Of a stretch of 64,000 nt of DNA, positions 52,386-62,894 are shown one piece after another. The stretch's first letter is position 1. Each line of letters opens with the position of its first letter. The DNA is taken from positions 248,001 to 312,000 of the forward strand of contig JAVSML010024358.1 in the NCBI GenBank assembly GCA_038503035.1. The letters run 5' to 3'. Position numbers and translations under genes: made by a program. Source of the stretch: Crocodylus rhombifer. Lineage: Eukaryota > Chordata > Crocodylia > Crocodylidae. The notes beneath the pieces were generated by a model that was not told where the DNA came from, searched no databases, and saw only the letters and a list, made by a program, of their open reading frames with translations.

Positions 52386-52795
52386 GGAGGAGTGCTGAAC
52401 CTCCAGCCCATGGAGCAGTTCTGGCCCCCAGCACTGCTCTGTCATCCAGGTCCATCCACCACTATGTCACCCAGCCTGCGAGGCTCCCTTTGAGTCTGTG
52501 GGCAGCCCTGTGGACCATGGCTCTGCCTGCTAGGTCAGGCATGCAGTGGTGGCGTAGTGCCTCCAGACCCTGATTCTTGAATGCAGGACTGGGCAGGGGT
52601 GGCATGGGACCCCCAGAGCCTGATACCTGTTCATGGGACTGGGACGGGGTAGAACATGGCCTTGGGGCTCAATCCCAGTAGGCAACACCTGTTTGGGGCC
52701 CCAGAACCCTATCCTGTCATGCAGGGTCCCATTAGGCCCAAGAGCCTTACACCCCTCATTGGGCCTGTGCTTCCAGGCTGAGCATCACTGATCTA
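52386..52795. mobile_element. Candidate hAT-like non-autonomous element
   Basis: The left end GGAGTGCTGAACCTCCAGCC (52387-52408 region) and the right end CCAGGCTGAGCATCACTGAT (52773-52792) are imperfect inverted repeats with the CTCAACCT/CTCAGCCT core, also seen at the ends of the 25.53-26.53 kb element. The GC-rich interior repeats phrases such as CTGGGCAGGGGTGGCATGGG and GGGACTGGGACGGGG. CTATA flanks both ends. No coding capacity. Confidence 0.42.
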
Positions 52796-52799
52796 TATT

Positions 52800-53705
52800 A
52801 AAGTTGTTTCCTCTTACAGAAACAGGGCAAAATGATGTATTGTATTCTCCACAATATAATATGGTAAATAATGGTACAGGTCAATTTAACAGTGATTGTA
52901 GTACAAATAATGTTAATAGGCAGATTCCATATTGTCCTAGCTTCAATAGAAGCAACAAACAGTAAGAAATTAATGGAGACAAAAGAGAGCAATTTGATGC
53001 TCTGGGCCCTGAGGTATTTGTAATAGAATCCCAAGAAAAAGAGAAGTAAAGAGAAAATATAATAAAAAAGGTTTAGCAGGGCTTTGTGGGCAGAAATATG
53101 GATAATACATTGCTTTTGTATAACACAAGTAGTGACCTGAAAAGTAGGTCAGGTCTGACAAATGTTACATTAGTGGAGAACAACTGAAGGAAAATAACAC
53201 TTGGATGCCTCCAAACCAAGAGCAAACAGCTGATGAAGCAATTCAAGCAACTTCATCACCATCTCTCTGTGGATTTGACCATGGAAACGCAACCACTGGC
53301 CCTATATGACCTCATTGTCTTGTTTATCTCCTGTGACAGTCTGGCATCAAAAATGAGCCTCTGCCTTAAGTGCCTTCAATTCCAGAATCCTTCATTCTAT
53401 TCACTCTCTGCCACTCTCCTTTCATAATTTTTTGTCCAGTCAATGGATCTCAAGTGAAAGTTTTAACAAAGCTTTGTCCTGGAGAACAGAGAAAAAATAT
53501 CTGAAGTAAACACTTGAGCCAGAAGTATTCCCTAGCTCCCCTTTTTTGGCAGTGAAGTGACACTTATATGGCAAACTTTAGCTGTGATATTATTCTACGT
53601 GAGTAGACACATAACTCCATGTAAGTCCCCAGAATGTTATTTGGAAAAAAACTTACTAGTAGTGCCCATTTGACACTGAAGGAGGGCCAGCCTACCTTTC
53701 AGCCT
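52800..53705. other. No gene seen
   Basis: AT-rich unique sequence with no recognised motif. Confidence 0.5.
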
Positions 53706-53768
53706 AATACTCTAATGATTAGGGAATTTACTTTGGGAGTAGAAGACCCAGGTTCTATGCTCTACCTT
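53706..53768 (+). mobile_element. tRNA-derived SINE head, decayed
   Basis: AATACTCTAATGATTAGGGA resembles an RNA polymerase III A box region (TAGTGGTTAGGG type), and ACCCAGGTTCTATGCTCTAC, 40 bp on, resembles a B box (GGTTCNANNCC). About 60 bp, the length of a tRNA-like head. It is too diverged to be a tRNA gene. A clearer copy is at 55494. Confidence 0.45.
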
Positions 53769-53769
53769 C

Positions 53770-55490
53770 CCCCTCTCCCCACCTCCCCCTAACCCAACAT
53801 GGACACTCATAGCGGGTTTAAACTTGCATCTCACATGTTCCAGCAAATACCCCAATGACACAGCTCTGAGCTAGGCCTGGCCGAACACATTCTCCATCAA
53901 TCCTGTTGAAGTGGCCTGTTGGGCAATCAGGACAGAATGATGCATAGGGCTGGGAGAACAGCAAGCCAGAGGGAATGTGACTCAGTGAGATGCTCCTGCT
54001 GTGGAAAAGAAAGTTTTGGGGTTTGGCTTTTGGCTTTTGCTCCAGTGCAGCCAAAGCCATCTCACTGATGCCAATAGATTTAGATCTAGTCTAAAAGATC
54101 TAGATCTAGTCTAGTCTAGATTTAGACTAAATCTATTTAGACTTAACCTAAGTAGTACAGGTACTAGCACATTTAGTGTCTCATGTAGATACTCCCTTAA
54201 AGGGGTTGGACTTTTGTTGTAGCCATGACAGTCCAGGAAATATAAAAGAGACAAGAAGTTTTTGTTGATATCTTTTTTTTGGATCAGCTACATAGTCAAG
54301 AGACAAATTAGACTAGCTTTCAGGCACAAATGATTTGAATTATCACTAATAGATTCAGAATCTTCAATAGAAACCAAAAGGTTAATAAAACTGAATGAAC
54401 ACTCACCTCCTTTTCATAATCTCTTTTATTCTATTTTTTCAGCCTCCTCCTCCCACCAACTTTTTTCCTTGCCTACTGAGTCACTGATTTTAAATTTATT
54501 TAGTAAACTGCCCTATTATTTCTTTCCCTAGAAAGAGCTCTACTTATAGAACTAATACAGCCTAATGGCAAATATTCTCTCTAGAAAATCTCTTTCTCTT
54601 TCATATTCAGTGTTTATTTCTGAGAAAACTAGCATGAAAACAGGATCTTTGCTTGGTAGAAGAATTCAGTCCTTAGTGGAAACTTATCATGCTGCTTCCT
54701 TTTTCTTGTCTCCCCTACCATTCCTGGTAGATTTCTGCTGCTATTTAACACAGAACACATGTTTTTCCTTCCTCCTACTTCCATCTATCCTTGCCACCCA
54801 CTTTGGTAATCTGCTTATCCGCCACACCTGGGCCTCAATTCAAGAAGGGATTTATGCACAATAGTTGCTTTTTAATCAGAATTTATGTGCCTTTCTTATA
54901 ATGCCTGATTCAGCAGTCTCGCCTAAATGTTTATGTGCATGTGGAGCCCTAAGCATTTGAGTACAATCTATGGTGAGAATGGCATTGAGGAATACAGCTA
55001 TGCTTAGTACAAATGCCATTTTGAATGAGACATACATGTAATCTCTGAACCCTAAGTCTATCTGGGATTTACTAATTAGTCACCCCTGCACTAAAGCTAA
55101 GTGTACATAGAATATTCCAGTTATGTGCATACAGAATACTCTTAAAGAAGGAGAGAGTCAAACACTTTAAGAAATAGCCTAGTGAAATGGTTCTCAATCA
55201 TTATTTTTTTAAATTCAGGGCACCCCTTATTAGACCCCATAGAAAATACCAGCTCTTGTCTTTCTCACTTATTTCTTGGCTACGGAAATATAATAGGGCA
55301 ATTCTTCGGTTGCAAAGAACTCAGAAAGACTGCAACAGGAGAACGTATTTTTGACACTGTTGATTTTTATCTGAAATCTCTGGGTTTATCTTGTGAATTA
55401 TGTGTGGGTGCTCTTGCACCTAATTTTGTATGACACTTGTCAAGACCCTTAAAAGGATCTCATGGCATCCCAGGGTGCCACAGCAGCTTG
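53770..55490. other. No gene seen; one palindrome-rich patch
   Basis: Bases 54074-54150 are built from TAGTCTAGATT-type words (AGATCTAGATCTAGTCTAGT, TAGATTTAGACTAAATCTA) and could fold extensively. Bases 54830-54955 have the wording of the short palindromic repeats (GGGCCTCAATTCAAG, CCTGATTCAGCAG). The rest is AT-rich unique DNA. Confidence 0.45.
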
Positions 55491-55493
55491 ATT

Positions 55494-55612
55494 GAAAATC
55501 AGTACTCTAGTGGTTAGGGAACTTGTTATGGAAGCAGGGGACCTGGGTTCTAGTTCAGGAATCACATCATCCACTTCCCAGGGAAATGTTCTGACCACCT
55601 GGCTATGGGCTA
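55494..55612. mobile_element. tRNA-derived SINE heads in inverted arrangement
   Basis: On the plus strand: ACTCTAGTGGTTAGGGAACT (A-box region) and GACCTGGGTTCTAGTTCAGG (B-box region) at 55503-55562. Then, on the minus strand, TAGCCCATAGCCAGGTGGTC and AGAACATTTCCCTGGGAAG (55574-55612) look like a second, inverted head. Together they form a foldback of about 120 bp. The family is not named. Confidence 0.45.
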
Positions 55613-55614
55613 GG

Positions 55615-57258
55615 CCAGGTGGGAGGCCAGGTGTGGGGCACCACCCAGCCCTGCCATTAAAGCTGGCCTTTTGGGCAGCCGAGAGTGTAAGTGTCATGGC
55701 ATGAAAAGAAAAGCAAACAAGTGAAAAGCTTTATGTATCGCAGTCTAGCCCTTGAGGCTACTATAAATTTGTTATTAAATAACTATTAGATAAAATGCAT
55801 AAATAGTATTGAGACCACCCCCTCTCAGGAAAGTGCTCTCTTCACTGGGATACAGAGTCAAGCTCCCTTTTTCATGCTGTCCTGGCTCTATCAGTTTTGC
55901 ACTTTTGACTGTTTTCTTTTTTTGCCAAGATGTGCCACAGTTATCTTTTCCTGAAACATTATAGCAACTCCTTATGGTAGCCAAAATAGACACTTAACTA
56001 GCCAACAAGAGCTGTAGAAAAGATATTTTTGGTGCCATGTCTTGAAACCCCAGACATAAATTCCCAACAGAAAGATTTGTATTTAGCTCTAAAATAAGAA
56101 AGGAAATCAAAACAGGCTTTTCTTGTATTGTAGCTCATCAGTGTCCACATCCAAGGAGGACTTGTCAACCCACTGATAATACCTCTTACACTGACTTATT
56201 TCTAGGGATTAATGTATGAGCATTTCAGAAAGACACACCGAAGCAGCAGCTGAATGATGACAGCACTGAGGTCTGATTGAGAAAGACTGAAAAAGGATTT
56301 TTAAAACTTTTTTTCATTTTGGAATCTGGAAAAAAAATAAGAGAAAAACCAGAGTAGTTATTCCTCCCAAGATGAAAAAAGAAAGTTGCTCCATTGAAAC
56401 CTATTGTGTTAGGACAGGTAATAGATTGTTTTTCCCCTAGTAGTCTGGATCCTGTGGCTAGTAAAAAAAGACCCTGGATTTCCTCTGCTGAGGTCCTAAA
56501 TTAATTCTATATTGGACCAAAAATCCATTCTGTCATCTTCATCTGCAACCTGAATTCAAGCTGTTCAAATGTCAATTTTATCTGGCTTCTAAGATGTTGT
56601 GTGCTGTGAGAAATTGATATTTTGTTGTATACCTAGGAAGGTATAATACCAGGAATGTAACATAAATAGTGCTGGAATAGAACAAAATGAAGCTGTTCAG
56701 AATTATGAAAACATTGCATTTTCTTTTCTTTGGAATACGGGATTAATGTGTTTGGTTACCATCTGCTTTGCAAACACGTAGGGAAATATAAAGGCTGGAT
56801 TTTGGCTTCTGACTACCAATAAAAAACGTGTTTTCAGGTTGGACAATGAAAATCTCAACCAGGTTGTGCTTCCCTTTATGCTTAATTCCTAATTAAATAT
56901 ATATATATATATAATTGTTATCTTCTGATACTCTGCTTCTACCAAAGTGGATGCAGGGAAATACTGAAAAAAAATTCCAAAAATATTCATTTAAATTCTT
57001 AAGAAAATGTACTTGAACTTTGGCCACACCTTTGTTTTTGCTTCCTGAAAATATTGGGGCAGTATGTTAGGGAGCAAATTCATGAAAATATTTGTAGATT
57101 GAAGTTTTAGGTGTTGTCACACATTACAATTGGCATGTGCTAACTTCAAGGAATGTTAGGAGGTATTGAAGTTAGCATTTGCTGTGAGCATCACACATTA
57201 AGGGTTAATACCCTCTCTAAGGCATGAAGCTTTGATTTGCCACTAGAGGGCTAGCAGG
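55615..57258. other. No gene seen
   Basis: AT-rich. (AT)n at 56897-56913. Bases 57105-57205 hold inverted phrases (CACACATTACAATTGGCATG and ATTGAAGTTAGCATTTGCTG then CATCACACATTA) that may be a small palindromic element. Confidence 0.45.
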
Positions 57259-57262
57259 AATA

Positions 57263-57310
57263 TAGTTTCATAGTTGGTAGGGTCAGAAGGGACCTGAGCA
57301 GATCTAAATC
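57263..57310 (-). mobile_element. CR1 LINE 3'-terminal scrap, minus strand
   Basis: The plus-strand ATAGTTTCATAGTTGGTAGG and GTCAGAAGGGACCTGAGCAG are the reverse complement of a CR1 3' end. Less than 50 bp. A larger minus-strand CR1 of another subfamily follows at 57478. Confidence 0.65.
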
Positions 57311-57341
57311 ATCAAATTGCATCTTTAAGCAACTAGTTCTA

Positions 57342-57461
57342 GATCCAGAAAGGTACTGGGGTGTCTAAATCAGTGCCTTTGAAATCAACGGAACATAGGC
57401 ACCTAAATATGAGTTCAGTTCCAAAATAATTTAGGGGACCTAGATACCTTTAAAAATCTGA
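57342..57461. repeat. Short palindromic repeat, diverged
   Basis: GATCCAGAAAGGTACTGGGG and TGCCTTTGAAATCAACGGAA on the left against TAGATACCTTTAAAAATCTG on the right give the inverted wording of the GGGCCCAGATTTTCAAAGG repeat type noted at 12696. No coding capacity. Confidence 0.4.
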
Positions 57462-57477
57462 CTCTTTGGCTGTCCTT

Positions 57478-58335
57478 CATAGAATCGTAGAATCATAGAA
57501 TCAATGAGTCGGAAGGGACCTAAACAGATCATCTAGTCCGACCCCCTGCCATGGGCAGGAAGGAGCACTGGGGGTGGCAGGGGTCATAAGACCCCAGCCA
57601 GGTGCCTATCCAGTCCCCTCTTGAAGATTTCCAGGGAAAGTGAGAGCACCACTTCTCTGGGAAGCCTATTCCAGGCTGTGGCCACCCTTACAGTGAAGTA
57701 GTTCTTCCTAAGATCTAACCTAAACCTATCCTCCCTCAGCTTGTGGCCATTGTTCCTCGTGACTCCAAGGGGGCCCCTGGTGAACAGACTTTCCCTGAGT
57801 CCCTGCTGCTAGCCCCAATAAGGTTGTAGGCAGCCACAAGATCCCCCCTCAGTCTCCTCTTGTGGAGACCGAAGAGATTCAGGTCCCTCAGCCTCTCCTC
57901 ATAGGGCTGGCCATGGAGGCCCTCAACCATATGAGTGGCCTCCTCTGGACCCTCTCCAGGTTCTCCATGTCCCTTTTGAAGTGCGGCGCCCAGAACTGGA
58001 CTCAGTAATCCAGCTGCGGCCTGACCAGCGCCGCACAGAGGGGGAGCAAGACGGCTCTGGACCTGTTAGTGATGCCCCTGTTGATGCATGACAGGGTACA
58101 GTTGGCTCTGCCTTTTGCTTCATCGCATTGGTGACTCGTATTCATCCTGGAGTCAATCCTGACTCCAAGATCTCTCTCTGCCTCTGTGCTGCTGAGAGGG
58201 TCAGCCCCTAACCTATGACCATAATGCTGGATCCCTCTCCCCAGGTGCAGCACTCTGCACTTGTCCTTGTTGAACCGCATCCTGTTCAGATCCACCCACT
58301 TCTCCAAAATATGCAGGTCTGCCTGGATGCGATAA
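57478..58335 (-). mobile_element. CR1 LINE 3' fragment, minus strand, TCTATGATTCTA-tail subfamily
   Basis: The 3' end on the plus strand is ATAGAATCGTAGAATCATAG then GAGTCGGAAGGGACC; it runs to GCAGGTCTGCCTGGATGCGA near 58335, where the 5' truncation falls. The tail repeat differs from the other copies, so it marks a third subfamily. The ORF2 C-terminal region is readable in two frames (see the next entry). Confidence 0.83.
57736..58307 (-). pseudogene. CR1 ORF2 C-terminal remnant
   Basis: Minus strand: [60 protein letters not shown], then a TGA after PQLDY (58002-58004) where a Cys codon is usual. A shifted frame continues with [20 protein letters not shown] and [17 protein letters not shown] to 57736. 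This is the region after the RT core; FADD lies beyond the 5' truncation. At least one stop and one frameshift, so it is dead. Confidence 0.78.
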
Positions 58336-58339
58336 AATC

Positions 58340-61300
58340 CTTCTGTCCTAAAGCCGATTTAATCTGTATAAATTAAGAATAGAAACAATACCAGCTTGGT
58401 AATTTAAGCAACTGAAAGGAATTGGACATATTTCTACTGTTCTCCTTGTAATTTGTTTGTAGGCCAAGAACTATTCATTGAAAAAAAGAAATAAATTTAA
58501 AATACTTCACATGTATGACAGTTTTATATTATGTTTAGAATATTTCTTAATACTAAAAAGGAGGTAATTTTTTTCCAGTAGAATATAAACAAGTTTAATT
58601 CAAAGCTGGGCAATATTTTATGTTACAGTAACACAGAAAGCAGAAAATGTCAGATTCCTATTGTAGAAATCCAAACTTAATTATTAGGTTATGACAAATA
58701 CAAAGAAAAAAGTCACTTTTTGTTTAAATGGAAACTTAATGCTCTACCTTGCATTAGATTTAAAATACAATAAGGACATCTTCTGTGGTATTCTTTATGT
58801 ATTTTATACATTATTGTTTTGTAATGTATTGTCTTTCATTAAATGAGAAGGCAAAAATAAAAAGGTCAAATGATAGCCTCCTATGCCGTCATCATGTTTG
58901 TCCTCCAAACATTGATAGGGGACCCAAATGAAAAGAGAATCATGACTGAAAATGTTTATGGTGAAATTTTGGCCCTTATTGAAGTCAATCACAATGCTGT
59001 GAATAGGATAATGATTTCATGCTAATGTTTATAAAATATAAATAATAACATAAAACATTTACTGAACTCTTCTTTATGAGCCATAAAGCAGGAGGAAAGG
59101 ACATTTCCCCTATTTAGATCACCTTTAAATATTGTATATCCTCTTACAACCTGAAATTTTAACTCCTGAAGACTCCCACCACAGAAAACTGCTTACATAT
59201 CTGCCATAGTATTCTACAAGGAAGAGTTAAGTCTAAACTGTATTCATTATTCTAATTCACATTGAAATCTATGGTGAAGGTGCCTCATGCCTTTCAAACT
59301 GAGTTTACATAATACATTTATTGTGTGACATGAGGGCCCATAAACATTATACCTAGAGCAGCTTGAACAGTGTTATAATGTTTACTAGAAAATCTACATA
59401 ATATAACAGAAAATAAGAAAAATGTATCCTTTTGTTGTTGTTATTTTTGTGGCTGGTTTTGTATGGTGCCCTAAAATGAAAGTACAGCATGTATTTCCAG
59501 GTCTGGGGCTGTTCTAGCAGATGCTGATAATGAGATGATTGTTGTTATCAGCCAGGAACAGCCCTCAGCCTGATCCAGGAAACAGAATTGTGCTGGAGAC
59601 AGCTTTGGTCCCAGCACTGATGTAATTGGGATCTGCGGTCTCATGTTTGCCATGGCTAGTTACTTGATTTTTGGAATAGGGCATAAAATTCCTCACATCC
59701 CACTAATGCTATTATATGAATATCTGCATGGGTCACAGTCAGCTGGTTCACTGGCTACTGGCTCCTCATGTATGGATGTGTTGCCTCTATCATACCAGGT
59801 TAAAAAAAACCCAACCCAAAACATTAAAAGGAGATCAAATGGACAACATATATTCTACCAAATATTTGAAAAATTACAAGAACAATATGTTTATCCTAAA
59901 AAGAAAAATCCATTTTTATCCCAGGAATTCAGAATTAAGGGTAAACTTAAAAGAAAGCCAACATGGTAAATTGTGCAAAGGTACAATTAGGATATTCAAA
60001 CAACTGTGCTCTGGAATGACTTTAAACAATATATTTATGACTTGTGCATCATAAGGCCTTGTAATATATTATACCATGAGCCACACAAATGTTGATTAGT
60101 CTTAGCACTAGCTCATGTTTAGAACAATCACACTTTAGGCCGGAAAGGGCTTGGAGGACTTAAAGGTATGAATTGCTCTGTTCCCATTCCAGGCTTCCCC
60201 CCTGCCCCCTCTTGGCCCCAGGGCTCCCACCTGCTCCGCTTTACCCTCAGGGTTCCCCTCCCTGTGCCCTTCCCTGCTGACTTGTGGCTACCCTCACTGT
60301 CTGTCCCAAGGGAGTAGGCAGGAAAGAGCTGAATTCTGTACCTGGCCCCTGCTGCTACCCCTGCCGGGCTGCTGCTCTTCTCTGAGATGAGCCCATCCAG
60401 GCAAAACCAGTGGTGGCTGGGCAGCCTGGTCTACTCTTCCCTGCCTGCTCCCCTGAGACAGACAGCATTAAGAGCCCCACAAGTAAGTGGGGGCAGGGGT
60501 GGGGCAGGGTGGTACTGATCAGGTATCTGGGGTACTGGGGAGGGAAAGGTGGGGGTGGGGGTGGGGGTGGGGGTGGGGAGGTAGTGGGCCCAATCTGGGC
60601 TAGTGAGGGAGGGATCCAGGTGGAGTGGGCATAGAGTGGCTACAGTTTAGCGTAACAGGAGCTGGGTAACACAGATCAGAGATAATCCTGCCCTTGAGTG
60701 ATGTACCTTTGAGCTGTCTAAGGAGTGCTTAAAGCTAATTTCAAGTGTTAACATGCGAACAATCTATGTGCTAAGAGCTTCAGGAGTTGTCCAAATTACG
60801 ATGTAACAGAGCCCATAGTTTGTGGACTTTGAATAGTTTAAACAGATTTTAAAGTACACATTCAGTGTTTTTTCTTCCTTTTCTCCTTGTATCAATAGAC
60901 TGTAGAGTTAGAGTTGCTTTGTTATCTTAATTGTGCATTTCCTTGCCTGGTTTACAGATGTTCTGCATACATCAAATTTCACAGCCTGGTATATGTGTTT
61001 TTTATTGAATCGTTCACTTGGTTTCTTCCGGTTGTTTTCTACATCCTTTTATAGAAGTCATTGTATTAATGAATGCTAAAGCATTTCTGTGGTCCCAACG
61101 TTCCGTCAATTTCCCACTTCTCTTAGCACACTTTATGCTAACAAGCAAGAAACCAGATATTATGAAACAAGTAAAGAGAAAAATATTCTTTCCATGATTT
61201 CATTGTTAAATCTGAGACTATTTTTTATTCTTTCTGCGTGCATGATATACCCACCTCCCATTTCTATGGTTCAGTCAAAATACCAGAATATCATTATGTT

Positions 61301-61930
61301 GTTTTCCAAATATTAGAAATTAAAAAATAAAAAAATGCTTGGGTATGGGGGGAGAGAGCTTTATTACTTTTTTTTTGTTGAACTATTTTTAGAGGGGATC
61401 CAATCTAAACAATGTAGATTCTTGGGGCGGGGGGTTGTTTGTTTTCTGAGGCAGATCCTTGGAATGCATTATAGAAACAAATAATGAAACTTGGGTAATT
61501 GAGAGAATTTCAGTAATTGTAACTGAGCAGTTAGTTTACCATTTCATATGTCTGGTGATAATTATTTTTCACTTGTTGCACTTTGTAACTTCTGTAAATG
61601 CTGATGGACATGCCAATGTTTAGTAAAATCACATTGTTTATAAACGAGATAAGACATCTGAATTAAGCACTTATTCAGTAGAATATAGACTTGTATAGGA
61701 GTGAGTATCTTTAACTGAAGTTCCAGAGCATTGATAATGCAAATGTAAATTAAGTTTCTAATATAGATTTTTCATGGCCAGCCATATTCTTCCATTGCCA
61801 TTGGGATCAGAAACCTATGATTCTTAGATCCCTGGTATACATTCGTTTAATGGCATAATAGGATCTGATCCCTGATCCAAGCAATAGTACATCCTGCTGT
61901 GCCACACATGCCTGGCAGGAGATGTGATTT
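58340..61930. other. No gene seen; GC-rich patch with G-rich tandem repeat
   Basis: AT-rich except 60180-60640, which is C-rich then G-rich. (GGGGGT)n at 60548-60581 has several G-runs in a row. The 108- and 112-codon open frames at 59643-60054 show no domain and a lysine/asparagine-rich, unstructured look typical of AT-rich DNA. Confidence 0.5.
60548..60581 (+). repeat. G-rich tandem repeat, (TGGGGG)n
   Basis: Five near-perfect units of TGGGGG. Four or more runs of at least four G with one-base loops fit the simple G-quadruplex pattern. Any function is speculation. Confidence 0.75.
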
Positions 61931-61934
61931 TGGA

Positions 61935-62893
61935 ATCAAGGTTCCAAGGTGGATAGAAAACTGGCTGGGGAATTGGACTTAAAAGGTATCAATCACTCAA
62001 TGTACAGTTGGGAGCCGGTATCAAGTGGAGTGCCACAGGGGTCTTTCCCAGGAATAGTTTTGTTCTGTGTATTACTCAATGACAGGGAAGATGGCATAGA
62101 ATGCACCTTCAGCAAGTTTACAGATGACACCAACCAGGGGGAGTAGTAGATATGCTGGAGGGAAGAGCTAGGATTCAAAGTGACCTTGACAATGTGGAAG
62201 ATTGGGCCAAAAGGAATCTCATGAGGTTTAACAAGGACAAGTGTGAAGTCCGACACTTAGGACAGAACAATCCCATGCACCAGTACTGGCTGGAGCTGAC
62301 TAGCTGGGCAGCAACTCTGCAGAAAAGGACCTGGGGGTTTCAGTGAACAATAAGCTGGGTATGAGCCAACAGTGTGCTCTTGTTGCAAAGAAGACTAATG
62401 GCATACTGGGCTGCATTGGGAGGTGTGTTGCCAGCAGGACAAGGGAGGTGCTTATTCCCTTCTATTCAGCACTGGTGAGGCCACATTTGAAGTACTGTGT
62501 TCAGGTTTGGACCCCCCACTAAAGAAATTAGGGAGGTTCCTGAGGAGGGCAACAAAATGCTAAGGGGGCAGGGGCACATGACTTATGAGGAAAGACTGAG
62601 GAAACTGGTCTTATTTAGCCTAGTGGTGACAGATGACAGAACAAGGAGCAATGGTCTCAAATTGCAGCAAAATAAATTTAAGTTAGATATTAGGAACATT
62701 TTTTTTTTATTAGGAGGGTAGTAAAACACTGGAACAGGTTACCCGGAGAGGTGCTGAAATCTCCATTCTTGGAAGTTTTAAGACCTGTGTCTTAAAACTT
62801 CGGCTAGGATGATCTAGTTGGGGATGGTCCTGCCTTGAGCAGGCGTTTGGACTAGATGACCTCTTGAGGACCCTTCCAGCTTTAATTTTCTAT
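61935..62893 (+). mobile_element. CR1 LINE 3' half, TTCTATGATTCT-tail subfamily
   Basis: 5'-truncated near TTCCAAGGTGGATAGAAAAC (RT palm) and running to the 3' end GACCCTTCCAGCTTTAATTT then TCTATGATTCTGATCC. The RT region, C-terminal region and a UTR with a perfect palindrome (62773-62800) are present. The wording (MRFNKDKCEVRHLG, NNPMHQYWL) differs from the younger copies, giving a fourth subfamily. Confidence 0.82.
61949..62721 (+). pseudogene. CR1 ORF2 fragment: RT palm to C-terminus
   Basis: Landmarks: SSGVPQGSFPGIVLF (62021-62065, domain 4), KFTDDTNQG (62117-62143, where the usual FADD is FTDD; both Asp kept), then a TAG after NQGE (62144-62146). In the same frame from 62152: ARIQSDLDNVEDWAKRNLMR, FNKDKCEVRHLGQNN. 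Later pieces in other frames: [20 protein letters not shown] and [17 protein letters not shown] stretches, and MLRGQGHMTYEERLRKLVLF (about 62557-62616). At the 3' end SNGLKLQQNKFKLDIRNIFF matches the HKL...F.LDIR.. block. Multiple stops and shifts, so it is dead. Confidence 0.78.
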
Positions 62894-62894
62894 G

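Noticed and set aside
55494..55562. Possible tRNA gene
   Set aside because: A and B box wording is present, but no cloverleaf with a sound anticodon arm can be drawn; it fits a SINE head better.
59643..60054. Two overlapping open frames of 108 and 112 codons
   Set aside because: Lys/Asn/Ile-rich content typical of AT-rich non-coding DNA; frames overlap and share no motif.
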